A DNA stretch of 64,000 nucleotides, taken from the NCBI GenBank assembly GCA_949825045.1, contig OX463806.1, forward strand, positions 45,098,208-45,162,207, read 5' to 3'. The notes beneath the pieces are model-generated. The model was not told the DNA's origin. It was given only the letters and a program-made list of their open reading frames with translations, and did not search any database. Source of the stretch: Argyresthia goedartella (Eukaryota > Arthropoda > Insecta > Lepidoptera > Argyresthiidae). Shown in pieces: positions 45,181-56,744 of the stretch (the stretch's first letter is position 1; every line of letters begins with the position of its first letter). The translations under genes were made by a program, and so were the position numbers.

Positions 45181-45517
45181 CCCGAATGAATGATTGGTGA
45201 AGCAAACATTTAAATTAGTTAAATATTACATAACCACCGGTCGCCATAACTGTATTATACCACACTTTTCGATTCGCTTCGAACATTTGCCATGTTCACC
45301 GCATTTCCGCGGCGAACCGCGGTCCAAAATGGAAAATTAGTAATACAATTGACCTCATCGAGGCTCAGTCGGCCGTCCTAGCTAAGTTTATCAACTGCTC
45401 TTCATCAATGTCAGGGGTCAGCTTGTAAAATGAACGCCGTAAGATGGACTATTCCAGACACATTAAAAAACGGACGTTTTATAAAGTCATTTATTGGGTT
45501 TGCTGGGCTGATACGTG

Positions 45518-46794
45518 GGGCGCACTATAAGTTTCCGGAATGAATATGAAAAAATACTATTAAAGGTACAAAACTAATTTATTGTTTTTCAAAATAATCT
45601 CCCTTGGCCTCTATGCCCTTTTTCATTCGATGAAACCAGTTTTGAAAACTTTTGTGCCACTCCTCTGTGGTGACCTCTGAAACGTGTTTTTCATACTCCT
45701 CGACAGCCTCTTCTGGTGATGAAAATCGTTGACCGCGTAATTGGTTCTTAATTTTTGGGAACAGAAAAAAGTCACAAGGTGCCAGGTCGGGACTGTATGC
45801 AGGATGACTCATGAGTTCTACATTTTTCGCCTTCAAAAAGTCGTTTGTCTGTCTGGCCGTGTGAGAACTAGCATTGTCGTGGTGCAGGATGATACGGCGT
45901 TTACGGTTATTTTTACGGAGTTCGTCAATAACTTCCGGCAAACAAATGGTCGTGTACCAGTCACTATTCACTGTACGACGATTCTCTAAAGCAACAGTAG
46001 CCACGTGTCCAGTTTTATTAAAAAAAGAAGCTATCATCCGCTAAGATGCACTTTTCACGCGCGCCACTTTGGTTGGTTTCGGCTCATCTTGAAAGACCCA
46101 TACGCTCGATTACTGCTTTGTTTTGGGATCGTAGCAATAAATCCATGTTTCGTCACCTGTTACTATGTCCCACACCAAATTTGACGCACCTTCATGCACA
46201 CATGGCACTGCACCAAGTGACGCGGTCCGTTTTTTGTGCCTAAATGTCAAGTTGTGTGGGATCCACCGCGAGCACAGCTTTCTCACACCCAAATGTTTGT
46301 GTAGGATTAATTGTATTTGACTCATGCCTATTTCTAAGGATGCGCGAATTTCATGGTAGGTCACATGCCTGTCTGTTTCAATCATACGGCGCACAGCATC
46401 GATGTTTTTGTTGGTCACAGCGGTGGACGGCCGACCATCGCGAGATTCGTCACTGAGATTGATACGACCACGCTTGAATTCTGCAAACCAGCTATAAACA
46501 GTTGTCTTGCATGGTGCTTCATTGCCAAAAGCTGTTTCAAGCCGAGCGATGCTCTGTTGAGCTGTCAAATTACACTTAAAATCGTAGAAAATCATACTAC
46601 GAAAATTTTCCCGAGTTAAATCCATGTTGATGCAGACACACAATTTTTTAAATGGCGCCACAAGGTAAAAACAAAAGGCAGTCAGATGAAACAAACTGCA
46701 TTCTACAGCCAAAGAGTTCTATTTTCAAATGTTGCAATAAATTTTTAAATATTGTTTATGTAAGTGGCCAGTTCCGGAAACTTACAGTGCGCCC
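45518..46794 (-). mobile_element. Mariner transposon, ~1.28 kb
   Basis: The terminal inverted repeats are GGGCGCACTATAAGTTTCCG at 45518 and the complement of GGGCGCACTGTAAGTTTCCG ending at 46794. A TA follows the right end at 46795-46796; the left flank reads TG, probably a mutated TA target duplication. The length, TIRs and transposase at 45579-46625 fit a full-length mariner. Confidence 0.9.
45579..46625 (-). pseudogene. Mariner transposase, near full length with stops and a disrupted segment
   Basis: The transposase cuts and pastes its own element at TA sites. From the N-terminus (MDLTRENFRSMIFYDFK, chosen over an upstream Met because the family starts here) it has two helix-turn-helix regions (KTTVYSWFAEFKRG; HEIRASLEIGMSQIQLILHK) with the linker DGRPSTAV. 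The catalytic core has all three acidic residues: GDETWIY, HHDNASSHTA and YSPDLAPCDFF, the mariner DD34D pattern. Lesions are a short disrupted segment after WIPHNLTF (frame shift and loss before EGASNL) and in-frame stops near 46111 and 46030. The second half, 45579-46037, is fully open. It cannot make an active enzyme, though its TIRs may still be mobilised by a functional relative. Confidence 0.9.
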
Positions 46795-46820
46795 TATGTA
46801 TACGACATTCCGAAGCCTAT

Positions 46821-47052
46821 GTGTGTCTAACCACACACTCCGCGGCTGATTTCATAGGTACTTTCTGACGTAGACACCCGCGCCCCATACCCGCGGAAAT
46901 TACGCGGAATAATACGCCCGACTGAAGTTTGGTTGGACGCCAAAACGTGACGTTATTTCGGCAAGCGTGTTGTTAGTAATTGAAATAGCATTGCAGGCGT
47001 AATCACGCCGAACTTCCGTCGCGTAATTTCGGAAAAGTGTGGTCAGACACAC
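46821..47052. mobile_element. ~232-bp GC-rich TIR mini-element
   Basis: The ends GTGTGTCTAACCACAC (left) and GTGTGGTCAGACACAC (right) are inverted with one mismatch. The interior is rich in CGCGG and ACGCG words, unlike its AT-rich flanks. It starts 26 bp after the mariner end at 46794. Confidence 0.6.
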
Positions 47053-48823
47053 ACGAACATTTCATCACGAATTTCCCACGTTGGCAGGGGCACAATTGAG
47101 ACCACATTTAGTGAATAGCCATATACTCTTTATCCGTTAATATCTCCATATCCTAACATGCAAGCTAAAACACTATTAAAGATCAGGTTAAAAAAACTAT
47201 AGGTCAATTTAAAAATAACGCCACGAAAGCTTAGCCGAATTCTAACCATGGCTTAGAAAAAATCTGAGTTTGGCCTGTTTCATACTATACAAATACATAC
47301 ATACTAGCCCTCCTTCTGGCAAAAAATAAACCGCTTGTGTACGTGAGGTTGAATGCGCCGTTTTCATTTCTGTCGGTAGCGCTCTTCGAAGACAAAGACA
47401 AATGGAGTGTTCGCGGAGCATCGTGCCCTAGACTCGGGAGTGCTTGGCTCGGATGCATTGTACCTCGATTCTTTCTCTGACAGGTATTGCTACTCAGAAT
47501 CGGTTGCAATTTTCTAATGACAACTGTTAAACTAGCGATTTATCTCATACAATAACTTCAAAAAAAAGGTTCCGTACCGCCGTATAAAGGTAGGGATGGT
47601 GTGGAGTGAATAGTTTGGATTTTACATAACAAAATGTTGTTTAGTGATTGGTGTGGCTACTTTCATACTCCATGTACATTTATAAGTTTGTATGTTGTTT
47701 ACAGATAAATAAATAACCTTGGCAATTCCGGGTAGGTTTTCTCTCTGGCTGGAGTTCTATATTTTTTTCACACCTATCATTCGGAAAAGTAAGTTTTGCT
47801 CCACGACGAGAGGGAGCAAAATGCTACTTTTCTGTTCAAGCTACTTTTTTAATATATTCATTGGCATGTAGCATTTACGCAATGTGCCAATTGAACACAG
47901 ATCTTAATAAAATAATCGATTGTAATTTCATCGTAGTCGATTAAAAACCAACATGTTTCAAGTTTTAACTTTAACAACGTTATATGAAAATTTATGAATT
48001 TTTAGTAATATTTAAAAAAAATACCACAATAAATTATATGTTTTACTAAAATGAAAACTATCGATGAATGTTATTGTGATATAATGAATATTGATATCCG
48101 AAAACATTGTAATATTCGATTCGATTATTTTTACACATTGTTAAAAGTACACAGGAATATTTTATCTGTGACCTTTCCCTAATCCTTCACAATCCGCCAT
48201 TATAAAAAAAAAATTGTTTACGTTGTTCGATTACTGTAAAAGTGGTGAAAGTATAATTCAAAGTATAGTTTTTTTTAGAGCTTTTAATTGATGATGAAAT
48301 AACTATTTCAGCAGGCAATATTCCGAATTCCGAATTTACTTGAATTATATTGCGGTTATTAGACAAGTATTTTTTTGCAGAATATTTCAAGACTCAGTCA
48401 ACTCTTATAGTTGGTTCCTGAGAAAAGTGCCAGTGACAGACGGACGGACGGACGGACACGAGAGTGATCCTATGAGGGTTCCTTTTTTACCTTTTGAGGT
48501 AAGGATCCCTAAAGAAGTATCAAAATATCTACCATCCTTCAAAATGACAATTTGATCGCGATCCGGATCGATGTCTGAGATAGACAATCGCGCTACTGAC
48601 AGCGAGAAGGGAAGAACGCTCTTCCGACTAGTTTATATATTACATTAGATACGAGTACCTACAAACAATATTAATATTGTGAACCTTTCAAAAGTACCAG
48701 TTTAGATGCCCAACGGGGTTTCTCTGTATCTCAATAACCATAATAAGTAGAGACTTGAAGATTTCCCAAAGTGTATTTCTATTGCTGCTATAAAATCATA
48801 GAATGGACTACATGAGTTTTTAT
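47053..48823. other. Unassigned, fragments of R2 and R4 repeats
   Basis: It holds an R4 fragment (47620-47700) and an R2-like fragment with GACGGACGGACGGACGGAC (48436-48455). No gene. Confidence 0.45.
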
Positions 48824-48935
48824 AGTAGTTTATGTGACTGCTTCATAATGGAGGGCATTAACACTGGAGAGTGGGCTTATGAAACGAGCCGAAGGCGAGT
48901 TTCATAATAATATCACTCGAGAGTTTTAATGCCTA
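48824..48935 (+). repeat. Palindromic terminus with GAGCCGAAGGCGA apex
   Basis: A conserved lead-in (TAGTTTATGTGACTGCTTCA, then TAATGGAGGGC) is followed by a nested palindrome. The inner arms TTATGAAAC (48877-48885) and GTTTCATAA (48899-48907) are perfect around the 13-nt apex GAGCCGAAGGCGA. The imperfect outer arms are GGCATTAACACTGGAGAGTG and CACTCGAGAGTTTTAATGCC. The lead-in recurs at 4822-4880 without the apex. Confidence 0.7.
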
Positions 48936-49375
48936 ATTACGTACAGTTACATACACTAGTTTATCTACACACATATCATAAGCTCTCTTTGATGTGTTCA
49001 GGAACCGCATGTTTGACCGGCATTGTGGTTCTGCAGTTGTTTAGCTTGCTCTGTAGTACCAACTTCACAGACAAAGTAGGGACGGCACGCACGCGGGCGT
49101 CGGCGTTCGAAATTTGAATGTCATAATATGTAAAAAAACTCTCATTATGGTCATAATGTGTAATTTTTCAAATAAGAAATGAGTTTTTAGCAAGTAGTTC
49201 AACATTATGCTGATCGTAACGTGCGGTTTTTGTACGCAGTAAAGAGGGTTTATGATACGTGTGTAGATAAAAAATTAAAGGGGTTTTTCATACAAGGCAC
49301 GTGTTTTTTTGTGACATATTGTGTGCGTTATTGTAATCGCTTCGTGTGCGCGTCCGACGTTTTCGTTAGCAGTTC

Positions 49376-49497
49376 CATTCGCGCCAAGATTCCTGGCTCT
49401 GAGCGGGCTGTCATCGGTCTCTCTCTCGCTCCACCTTACCATATGCGAGAAAGAGAGGTCACAGCTCGCTCAGAGCCAATGAAAGTTGGCGCGGACT
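49376..49497. repeat. Palindromic repeat with ~55-bp arms
   Basis: The arms run from GCGCCAA and GGCTCTGAGCGGGCTGT through CTCTCTCTCGCTCC to the centre CACCTTACCATA, and back through GCGAGAAAGAGAGGTCACAG and CTCGCTCAGAGCC to TTGGCGC. The right arm and centre recur at 38093-38170. Confidence 0.75.
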
Positions 49498-49499
49498 GT

Positions 49500-50750
49500 A
49501 CCTATGCTATGTGGTCATCTAGTTATGCGCCTCGGATGTCTTGACGCATTTTCACATTGAGGTGCGTACGTAATAGTACGTATTAGCTGATCCCGGTTGC
49601 ATACTAATTTTATACGTGGGTCGGCCGGCCCAGTTAGTTCCGTTTCTTACGATACGAGTTCACTTTAGTGCCTGCCTAGCATCCTATTTGAATTTGGTTC
49701 ACAAGTGTCCGACCCTGAGACAAAGCAGAAATAATGCTCTGAAAATAAATACGTGGATGAACCTACAGGTACAAATGCTTAAGATTCGTACGTATCATTT
49801 AATCAAATATAATTTATTATTAGTTATGAGTATTTTCTTTGCAAAAGAAATACCTCAGAGTTTCTTGTGAGATATTCTCTGAGAAGTATTTGCTTTTGGA
49901 ACGTACACCTAGTATTAAATGAATTATGTGCTCTAAGAGATATGTAATTAATTATCCAACAAAATAAAGAATATATTGATTTGATTGGTAAGAAATTACA
50001 GTTACAATTTCTCACCGCTGATCCCGTAAGGCATGGCAGAGGCACAGTTTTGCCCATGTTTTACAGCAATTCGATATTCCAATTCGCGTGACAGGGGTCT
50101 AGCCCATCGCCGGAGCCATGAAGTTTTCCATGACCTTTCTTCATGATGAATCGTTTAATCATCATCAGATATTATTGACCTGTAATTGACAATTATAAAT
50201 AAATAAACTGAAACTGAAACTGAAACTATCATTTAATGTCATCGTATACTCTTTCTACTGAATTTATTTTGATGATTGAGTGTTTTTGGACTTTACTGTG
50301 AGATGTACTTGATTCTCAACTTGCTTTATTAATCCACATTTTCTGATACACTTAGGTATCAAATGTCGTGCCAGTGGGAGTGTATGCTATTTCTATCTCA
50401 ACACAATCTCCTTGGGTCACGTCCGGCGTTGAGGCAAATGTCTGCAAAATAAACTTGATCTTATTTTTAAAATTTGCCTATATGTCTTGTGTATTTGACC
50501 GAGCTGCTTTCATATGTCCGGAAGTGTGTCCGGATATTCTCCTCTACAGGTGGCATTTCTCAACTGATTCTCGTAGATTTTTGTGAGCAGGTTCGATAAT
50601 TAAATAGTTTTTTTTTGTCGATTCAGTTTCTGGACATTTTTTAAAATGGCGGAGTTATGAGGTTGATAAAAAACACACAGATTGACAGATTTTAACAAAT
50701 GAGGTATCTTTTGATTCGTGAAGACCATGAGCTTGACATTAGCTATATAA
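49500..50750. other. Unassigned, short repeats only
   Basis: A motif GTCTAGCCCATCGCCG(G)AGC at 50097-50117 recurs in related form at about 16423-16442 and 37971-37990. A run of four AAACTG units lies near 50203-50226. No gene. Confidence 0.45.
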
Positions 50751-50754
50751 TTTT

Positions 50755-50870
50755 AGTAAAAAGTCAAGGTTGGATTTTGGATCGCAAAATGTTGTTCACA
50801 AAGTTATTTTCATACTCCATGTACGTAACCAGGTGCATTTATAAGTTTGTATGTAGTATAGAAAGAAAAT
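50755..50870 (+). repeat. Dispersed repeat R4 (TTTCATACTCCATGTA family)
   Basis: GGTTGGATTTTGGATCGCAA, TTTTCATACTCCATGTACGT, GGTGCATTTATAAGTTTGTA. Relatives: 3835-3930, 6300-6390, 47620-47700 (+) and 18055-18130 (-). Confidence 0.6.
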
Positions 50871-51802
50871 GCTGTCGAATTATTAAAAACATCAACGGCT
50901 CGAAGGTGTGATGGGAGGGATTAAAAAAAAACACAAATTTCCTGTGACGCTCGCGAGATCTAAAGCTCACGGAGCCAATAGTGGTAAACTTAGCAACTCG
51001 ATTCGTGGAGGTTGAAATTTTGGACGTAACCGTATTAAAATAAAGTTCATAACAGCTCATACTGCAAAACGGCTGTTCAGTCAGGTCAGTGCGTTATGTA
51101 GGTTTTTATTTATTTTCTAAAAACACTGATTATTTCTATTATTTCCTATGTTTTAAGATATTTTGAATACCTATTTTTTGACTCGAGAACCATATCAATA
51201 TTCCCTTTAGATCCTGAGAAATAATACGTTTTTGATGAAAAACAACTTCTTCATCATATAGTTTCCTTTGACATTATGATGTTTTCAACGATACTACGAT
51301 TGAAGGCAAGGAAGGTATGTTTCCATTTTTACAAGCTTTTATTCTGTATTTCCTTAGGAAGAATAACACTTCAAAGATGGTAATTTGACAATACAGCGTC
51401 TTAACAGAACTCCAAATTTGAGAAGCATTATAGAACAGCTGAAGTAAAGTAGTTGCTGGATTCAATGATAAAAGTGCAACTTGCAATGTAGATTGTGTGA
51501 ATAAATCTATTCATTATTCACTTTCGTCATGCTTTTCCCATATGGTTTGGTTAGCATAATTCACTATTATTTTTAGAAATGTTTTGTCGAATTTATATAG
51601 TACGAATAACCAATTATATATTCCGGGTGACCAGAATCATTTTCAGGCTTCCATACCCGAAGGGTGCTAAACGGGACCCTATAACTAAGCCTCCGCTGTC
51701 CGTCTATCGAGGTAGATAGTTGAAATGTTTACAGATTGTGTTTTTGTTGCCGTTACACAACACATAATGAAAATTAGAAAAAATGAAGCGGTCTCCATTC
51801 AC

Positions 51803-51935
51803 GACCTCAGTGTGTGTGGCTCTGCCTACCATGCGAGAGGTCCCGGGTTCGATCCCACGACACAGGGTATCCTAGTGTGGGGCCAGAAGCAATGTAAGTG
51901 TCTATATGTAAATGTTTATGTTTGTGAATCGCATT
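51803..51935 (+). repeat. SINE S1 with internal deletion
   Basis: Head GACCTCAGTGTGTGTGGCTC, then TACCATGCGAGAGGTCCCGG. The sequence jumps straight from GGTTCGATCCC to ACGACACAGGGTATCCTAGT, so the A-rich centre found in the other copies is missing. Confidence 0.75.
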
Positions 51936-52079
51936 TGTTCTTATTTTTATTGCATTTGTTCTTATTTTTATAGTGGTTCTGTGAGAACAGTAGACCTCGC
52001 TTGTTTAACATTTCAAGCTTGTACATCTGCTAGAAGTGCATTAGAATTTCGATGATCGATGATGAACATAACATAACAT

Positions 52080-52272
52080 AAACATTTGCTTACAGGCACA
52101 TACATTGCTACTGGCCCCACACTAGGATACCCTGTGTCGTGCGAACCAGAAACAGCGACGTCACACACATACAAACATCCAAGGCCTGTTTTTTTTTACC
52201 CCCAGCCGGGGTTCGAACTCGGGACCTCTCGCATGGTAGGCAGAGCCACAACCGCTGCACGACAGAGGTCGT
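52080..52272 (-). repeat. tRNA-headed SINE S1
   Basis: The complement layout: CTGGCCCCACACTAGGATAC, CGTCACACACATACAAACAT, GGGGTTCGAACTCGGGACCT. The opposite-orientation copy at 51803 lies 145 bp away. Confidence 0.8.
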
Positions 52273-52492
52273 CGAGAGTCGGTCGGTCGCTCGGTCGTCA
52301 TAAGTCATTCAGTGACGAAATGACGGAACTTTGAGCGGCTGTCGTTGTATATATTGGTTACAATTTACTTTTCTGCAAATTCAGCGCACCATTTTGAACT
52401 TGCATAGAAGGAGTTTTGGACAGCAATGGAGATAGAAGCAAACGATAAATAAATGACTTACATTAAAATGACTTGCATTAAAATGTTTTATA

Positions 52493-52920
52493 ATATTGGG
52501 TGCTTACCTATGAAATTGGCGAATTTTTCTTACAGATTCAGGAGTTCATAATTCGAGTAATTCAATAGCCATTTCCAGTTTTTTTTCATTGTTTTAAAAA
52601 TAATTTCAATATTTTACATCTACTTATTAAATTTTCTTTTAATTTTCAGTTTGATAACTAAAATTTTATCTTCAAAATTAGTGCCTCCTAAATGTCATCA
52701 ATTTTCATGATAATATTCGTAATATTTTTTTACAGCTGACACTTTTCAAAAATTATATAAAATTTTCTGTAAGCTAAATGTTGTCTCATTCATACACACA
52801 AAGTTTATAAAATTAGGATCTGTCATTCTTAAAAAAAATACAAAAATGTTTGTACTGAAAATTGAGTATACTTCAATTTCTCCATACAAAACGCCATTTT
52901 CATATGTAAGGACCTAATAT
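52493..52920. mobile_element. 428-bp MITE, copy 2
   Basis: Full-length partner of 3977-4405 with the same TIRs (ATATTGGGTGCTTACCTATG; right end CATATGTAAGGACCTAATAT). It carries small internal substitutions and indels. Confidence 0.8.
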
Positions 52921-54224
52921 ATTAATGCTTTGGGTCTTACCACAAAAATATTAACTCCTGTTCAACACTTGTTTAAAGACAAAAATGTATAGGATTTGAC
53001 GTTTGTTTTGAGGTTAAACTATATATATTTTTTTTGTAGTAGCACGGTCAAAGTCTAAAAGGTTCATATGTATCCTTGTGAATCTTATAAGTTTTGAACC
53101 GCTGAACCGATTTTGATCAAACATGGCTAGGAACCATCGCACGGAAGCCTACTACTACTACCAATTGAAAAAAAAACGCATCATAATCCGTCCACCCATT
53201 TGAGGAGGAGGTAAGGGAGCCACGGACCGACAGATCCACGCGCAGGTAGACGCTTCGATCTTATAACACCCCTTTTTTTCTTCGACAGGGGTTAATAAAT
53301 AAATGCATAACAAACGAGAAAGCTCACCGCCACTTCTAAAACAAAGCGTTATGCAGAAACGAAAATCGTCTGGATTACTCCACACTTCCGAACTATTCGA
53401 TAACTGCCCCTCTCTTTGATATATTTAACCGCTCAAAGACCCATGGGCAAGAGAGGTCATTTTCCCGTTATAGTTTGGAATTTAATACTATGGCTGAGGT
53501 TCAAAATAGCGATGCCTCAAAATGGGCTTGGGTTGGTGGGAAGTTAATCGATAAATACGGTGGCTTTTAATAAGCAGACCACCACCATGAGGCCATTCGG
53601 ATGGGGGGGGGGGGTAAATAATGCTAATAATAATAAAAATAATCATCATCATTTATTTCAGACCAAGTCCATATACAAGTTTTAATAATTAGTCTGATTG
53701 TCTACCCTATCTGCTATCATCTCCAGGAGACCGGGGTTAAAAAGCATTACGGAATCAATGGACGATCCCTAATTCGAAATCAGATGATAAGAACAATCGA
53801 AATTAGTTGTAACGCCAATGGAATCGATATGAGTGCCTGAATGTGTTTTTTTTGGACACTACTTCGATGGACAAATACATGATATATGCAACCGACACAT
53901 TTGCAACCTCTACAAACTTGCCGCCCCTGGGTTACCCCTTTTAAGCCACACCTAAGTCCTCCCCCGTCAGTAGCAGTGTACGTCCTTTCTTCGTACTTGA
54001 AAGTTAGTTTGTTTAGATCAAACTATAGAGACCTCTCCATTTTGTTAGAAACTGGGATATGGCACGGACTCGCTTGATTCACTTTAAATACCTTAGGATG
54101 CACAGCACAGGGCTCTGGGTGGGACGCTTCCTTTGGTACTTCTATTTAGATAGTCTATCTTAAGCTCCAAAGAAATCAATTCGCTTTCAACAAGCCTAAG
54201 TATAATTTTTTTAAGCGTAGCCTT
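52921..54224. other. Unassigned
   Basis: It contains a poly-G tract (about 53602-53613) and TE-like scraps without clear family. The minus frame 53158-53385 is not recognised. Confidence 0.4.
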
Positions 54225-54665
54225 TTAATGTCTCCACCGAGGGGCGCAGGCCTTTACCCGGATACAAGTAAGATTACGCCATACTCCACCACGCTGGCTC
54301 AGTGCGGGTTGATAGACGTGTCTTAAGACCACTACCACGTAACGAAAGTATCCCGAAACTACAGCCCTACAGCACTGTCATCCTTAAACACTGAACGTCC
54401 GATAATGTACACCTGTAAACTGGTAAACCCTAAAAGAGAACTTTTATGACAGACGTCACCTAGAGTACTGAAGATTCTATTGCGGGCATTTGTGGGGAAA
54501 CAACATAAGATTTGCCTTAATTGTTATGTCGTTATTTTTTCTTTTCCGGCCAGCAGGCAGCGAAAGGGTTACGACAAATTAAATATCTTATTGGTGCATG
54601 GTCAGGATTCGAACCTGTTTCTCCTGTGTGAGAAGCAAGCGTGAAACCCATTAGACCACGGGGCT
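54225..54665 (-). repeat. SINE S4, third copy, split by a ~165-bp insertion
   Basis: The tail (CACCGAGGGGCGCAGGCC...ACTGAACGTCCGATAATGTAC) is at 54225-54412 and the head (GGTTCGAATCCTGACCATGC on the minus strand) is at 54575-54665. The middle, 54413-54574, is foreign and matches 13485-13575 inverted (TGTTGTTTCCCCACAAATG). Confidence 0.7.
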
Positions 54666-54769
54666 AATTTGACAATTGTGAAGATATACCGATGTCTAAA
54701 TTATATATCCTCTGTTTTTCTGATGGCCTTACTTAGACAAGTAAATAAAGAAGAATTTATATTTATTTC

Positions 54770-55012
54770 GAGTTACTTTCTCGGGAAATCTCGGGATTCG
54801 TTTCATCTTCGGACTGCGAAAGTTCGACCATGTGTCACAGTATCGCAGGGAGTTAAAATGGCCGCCTATTCATCTTCATCGGGATACCCGCATCCTCACT
54901 TTCCTGTATAGCATTTTATTTAACTCATCCCCGATATCCCAGCTTTCTGCGTGAACGCTTCCACTGCCTTCCGTCGACGAGACCTCGTAGATCCCACATG
55001 TCCTGACATATG
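54770..55012 (+). pseudogene. LINE C-terminus, same family as 62.4 kb, truncated
   Basis: From GAAATCTCGGGATTCGTTTC the sequence aligns with 62410 onward in the same orientation (SRDSF.., LRK.DH, SQHR.ELK, CCGCATCCTCACTTTCC). It decays and ends at 55012, where the family-B TIR element begins. The pair gives an internal estimate of divergence for this family. Confidence 0.75.
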
Positions 55013-55425
55013 TCACCGTAAGATTGTCAAAACCGTTAGTTTATAAACGAACGAGTTAGTTTTCTTATCCCAAAACACAGGGGAAACTCTACTTTGGGGA
55101 GTAACGACTCTTATATTGTCCGTACCAATGTATGACAAAACTGTAGCAATATTACTGAATAAACATGATTATTATATTATTTTTTCACATGTCAAGCCAG
55201 TGATTAAATACAAATACATTTGTAAAGCATCGACAAATTGTAATCCACACCGACAGGTTTTAGAATTTACGTTTCTTTTGTTCTTACACGTCAACCTAAC
55301 AGCGGCGCTCGCCCCCTCTAGTCTTCACCTAAGCTACCGCAGTGTTCTTGCCCTGGTATTTCCTTTGCAATTCAAGTTAAAACCACTTCACAATTTAACG
55401 GTTTTATTATAAACTAACACGTCAT
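55013..55425. mobile_element. Family-B TIR element inserted in a LINE remnant
   Basis: It starts TCACCGTAAGATTGTCAAAA, then CGTTAGTTTATAAAC, like the left end at 58849. It ends with a weaker inverted match (GGTTTTATTATAAACTAACA). The interior contains the family-A/B shared box (CACCTAAGCTACCGCAG, GTTCTTACACG). It follows the LINE C-terminal remnant 54770-55012 without a gap, so it probably truncated it. Confidence 0.6.
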
Positions 55426-55543
55426 ATCGTAATCAGTATGGTACAGTTTACAATTTATCGATAGTTTGTAAACTAACAAGAATAAGAAATAAATCTACTA
55501 TCGTCGATCTACATCTCCTGGTACCCCTAAGCAGTACGTATAT

Positions 55544-55815
55544 TATACAAGGTGACATTTAATCAGCTGACCATATTTTGAGAAATGATAGTACCCGTCA
55601 TTATGAACAACTTTCCCCAAGAAACATATGGTCGGAAACGAAAAAAAAAAATTGGTCCCCCATAGTAACTTGTAATCAGCTGATCGGGTCAATGTACTGA
55701 GGGACAAACATTATTTTCAATTTGCGACCATATGTTTCTTGGGGAAAGTTGTTCATAATGATGGGTACTATCATTCCCCAAAATATGGTCAGCTAATTAA
55801 ATGTCACCTTGTATA
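55544..55815. mobile_element. Foldback MITE, ~272 bp, arms ~90-100 bp
   Basis: The left arm (TATACAAGGTGACATTTAAT, CAGCTGACCATATTTTGAGA, ... CCCCAAGAAACATATGGTCG) and the right arm are near-perfect reverse complements over most of their length. The centre of about 90 nt is unpaired. A single-stranded copy would form one long hairpin. A one-arm relative is at 27965-28045. Confidence 0.85.
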
Positions 55816-56744
55816 GGCTCTCAGTATAGTTTACCAATTATTTACAGATTTCGTTTTATTTGTTTTTATGTTACACTTGTTTAAATATTTAACTAAATTC
55901 TCGATCAACCCGAGAAACTAGAGAAATCGATCTCAAGAGTTCTCGAAACTCGAGAATCAAAATATGGCGAGTAATCGAAAGACCTAGTCATAAGTAATTC
56001 ATAAGTATTTATTAAAAAAAAATCCCTAGATTGTGTGTTACGAAATTAAATTAATAAATTATCAATTAAATATAGAACAATTTAAAACTATTTGATTTTG
56101 TTTTGATTTGTCTATTTGAAGCGGCCATTTGACTGGGCCTTGGGCCAGAAGTTGGGATGGCTGAATTAGATGTGCCGGCGAAGGGGACATGCACAAAGGC
56201 CCCGCTCAAGTGGGCCAGGTGCAGACGGTACACCCCCTTCAAGAAGAATAAGAATAAGAAGGGAGAAGCTGTATTAATAGATACTTATTAATAATAAGCA
56301 GACAACACACCAAGCTCAAACAAACAACATACATGAAATAATGTGACGAACTGCTGTAAAAAGTGAGATCGAATCACTACATGATAATACCACAACTTAT
56401 CGGATGACTTGATGGATCATTACGATTTATCATAATGAGATAGGTCAACCAATAATTTGATTTTTGTAGATTTTGTAGCGTCTCACCCGGCTTACCAAAC
56501 ATGCAGCAGTGGCCAAAATAATTATACTGTATGTCAAGGTAGGCCATATAAGCAAGAATAAATTCTCGGAACTAAAGAATAATAACATGGTTGATGTGAT
56601 GACCCAGAGAAAATTATTCCAGTAATGCCAAACTATGATTTATACGAAGCGTGTATAAGCGGGAAACAGAGTCGGCTGCCGTTTAACCATGGCAAAGAAA
56701 ATTATTCTGACGACTGTGGACCCATCACTCCTTCAACATTTGAC

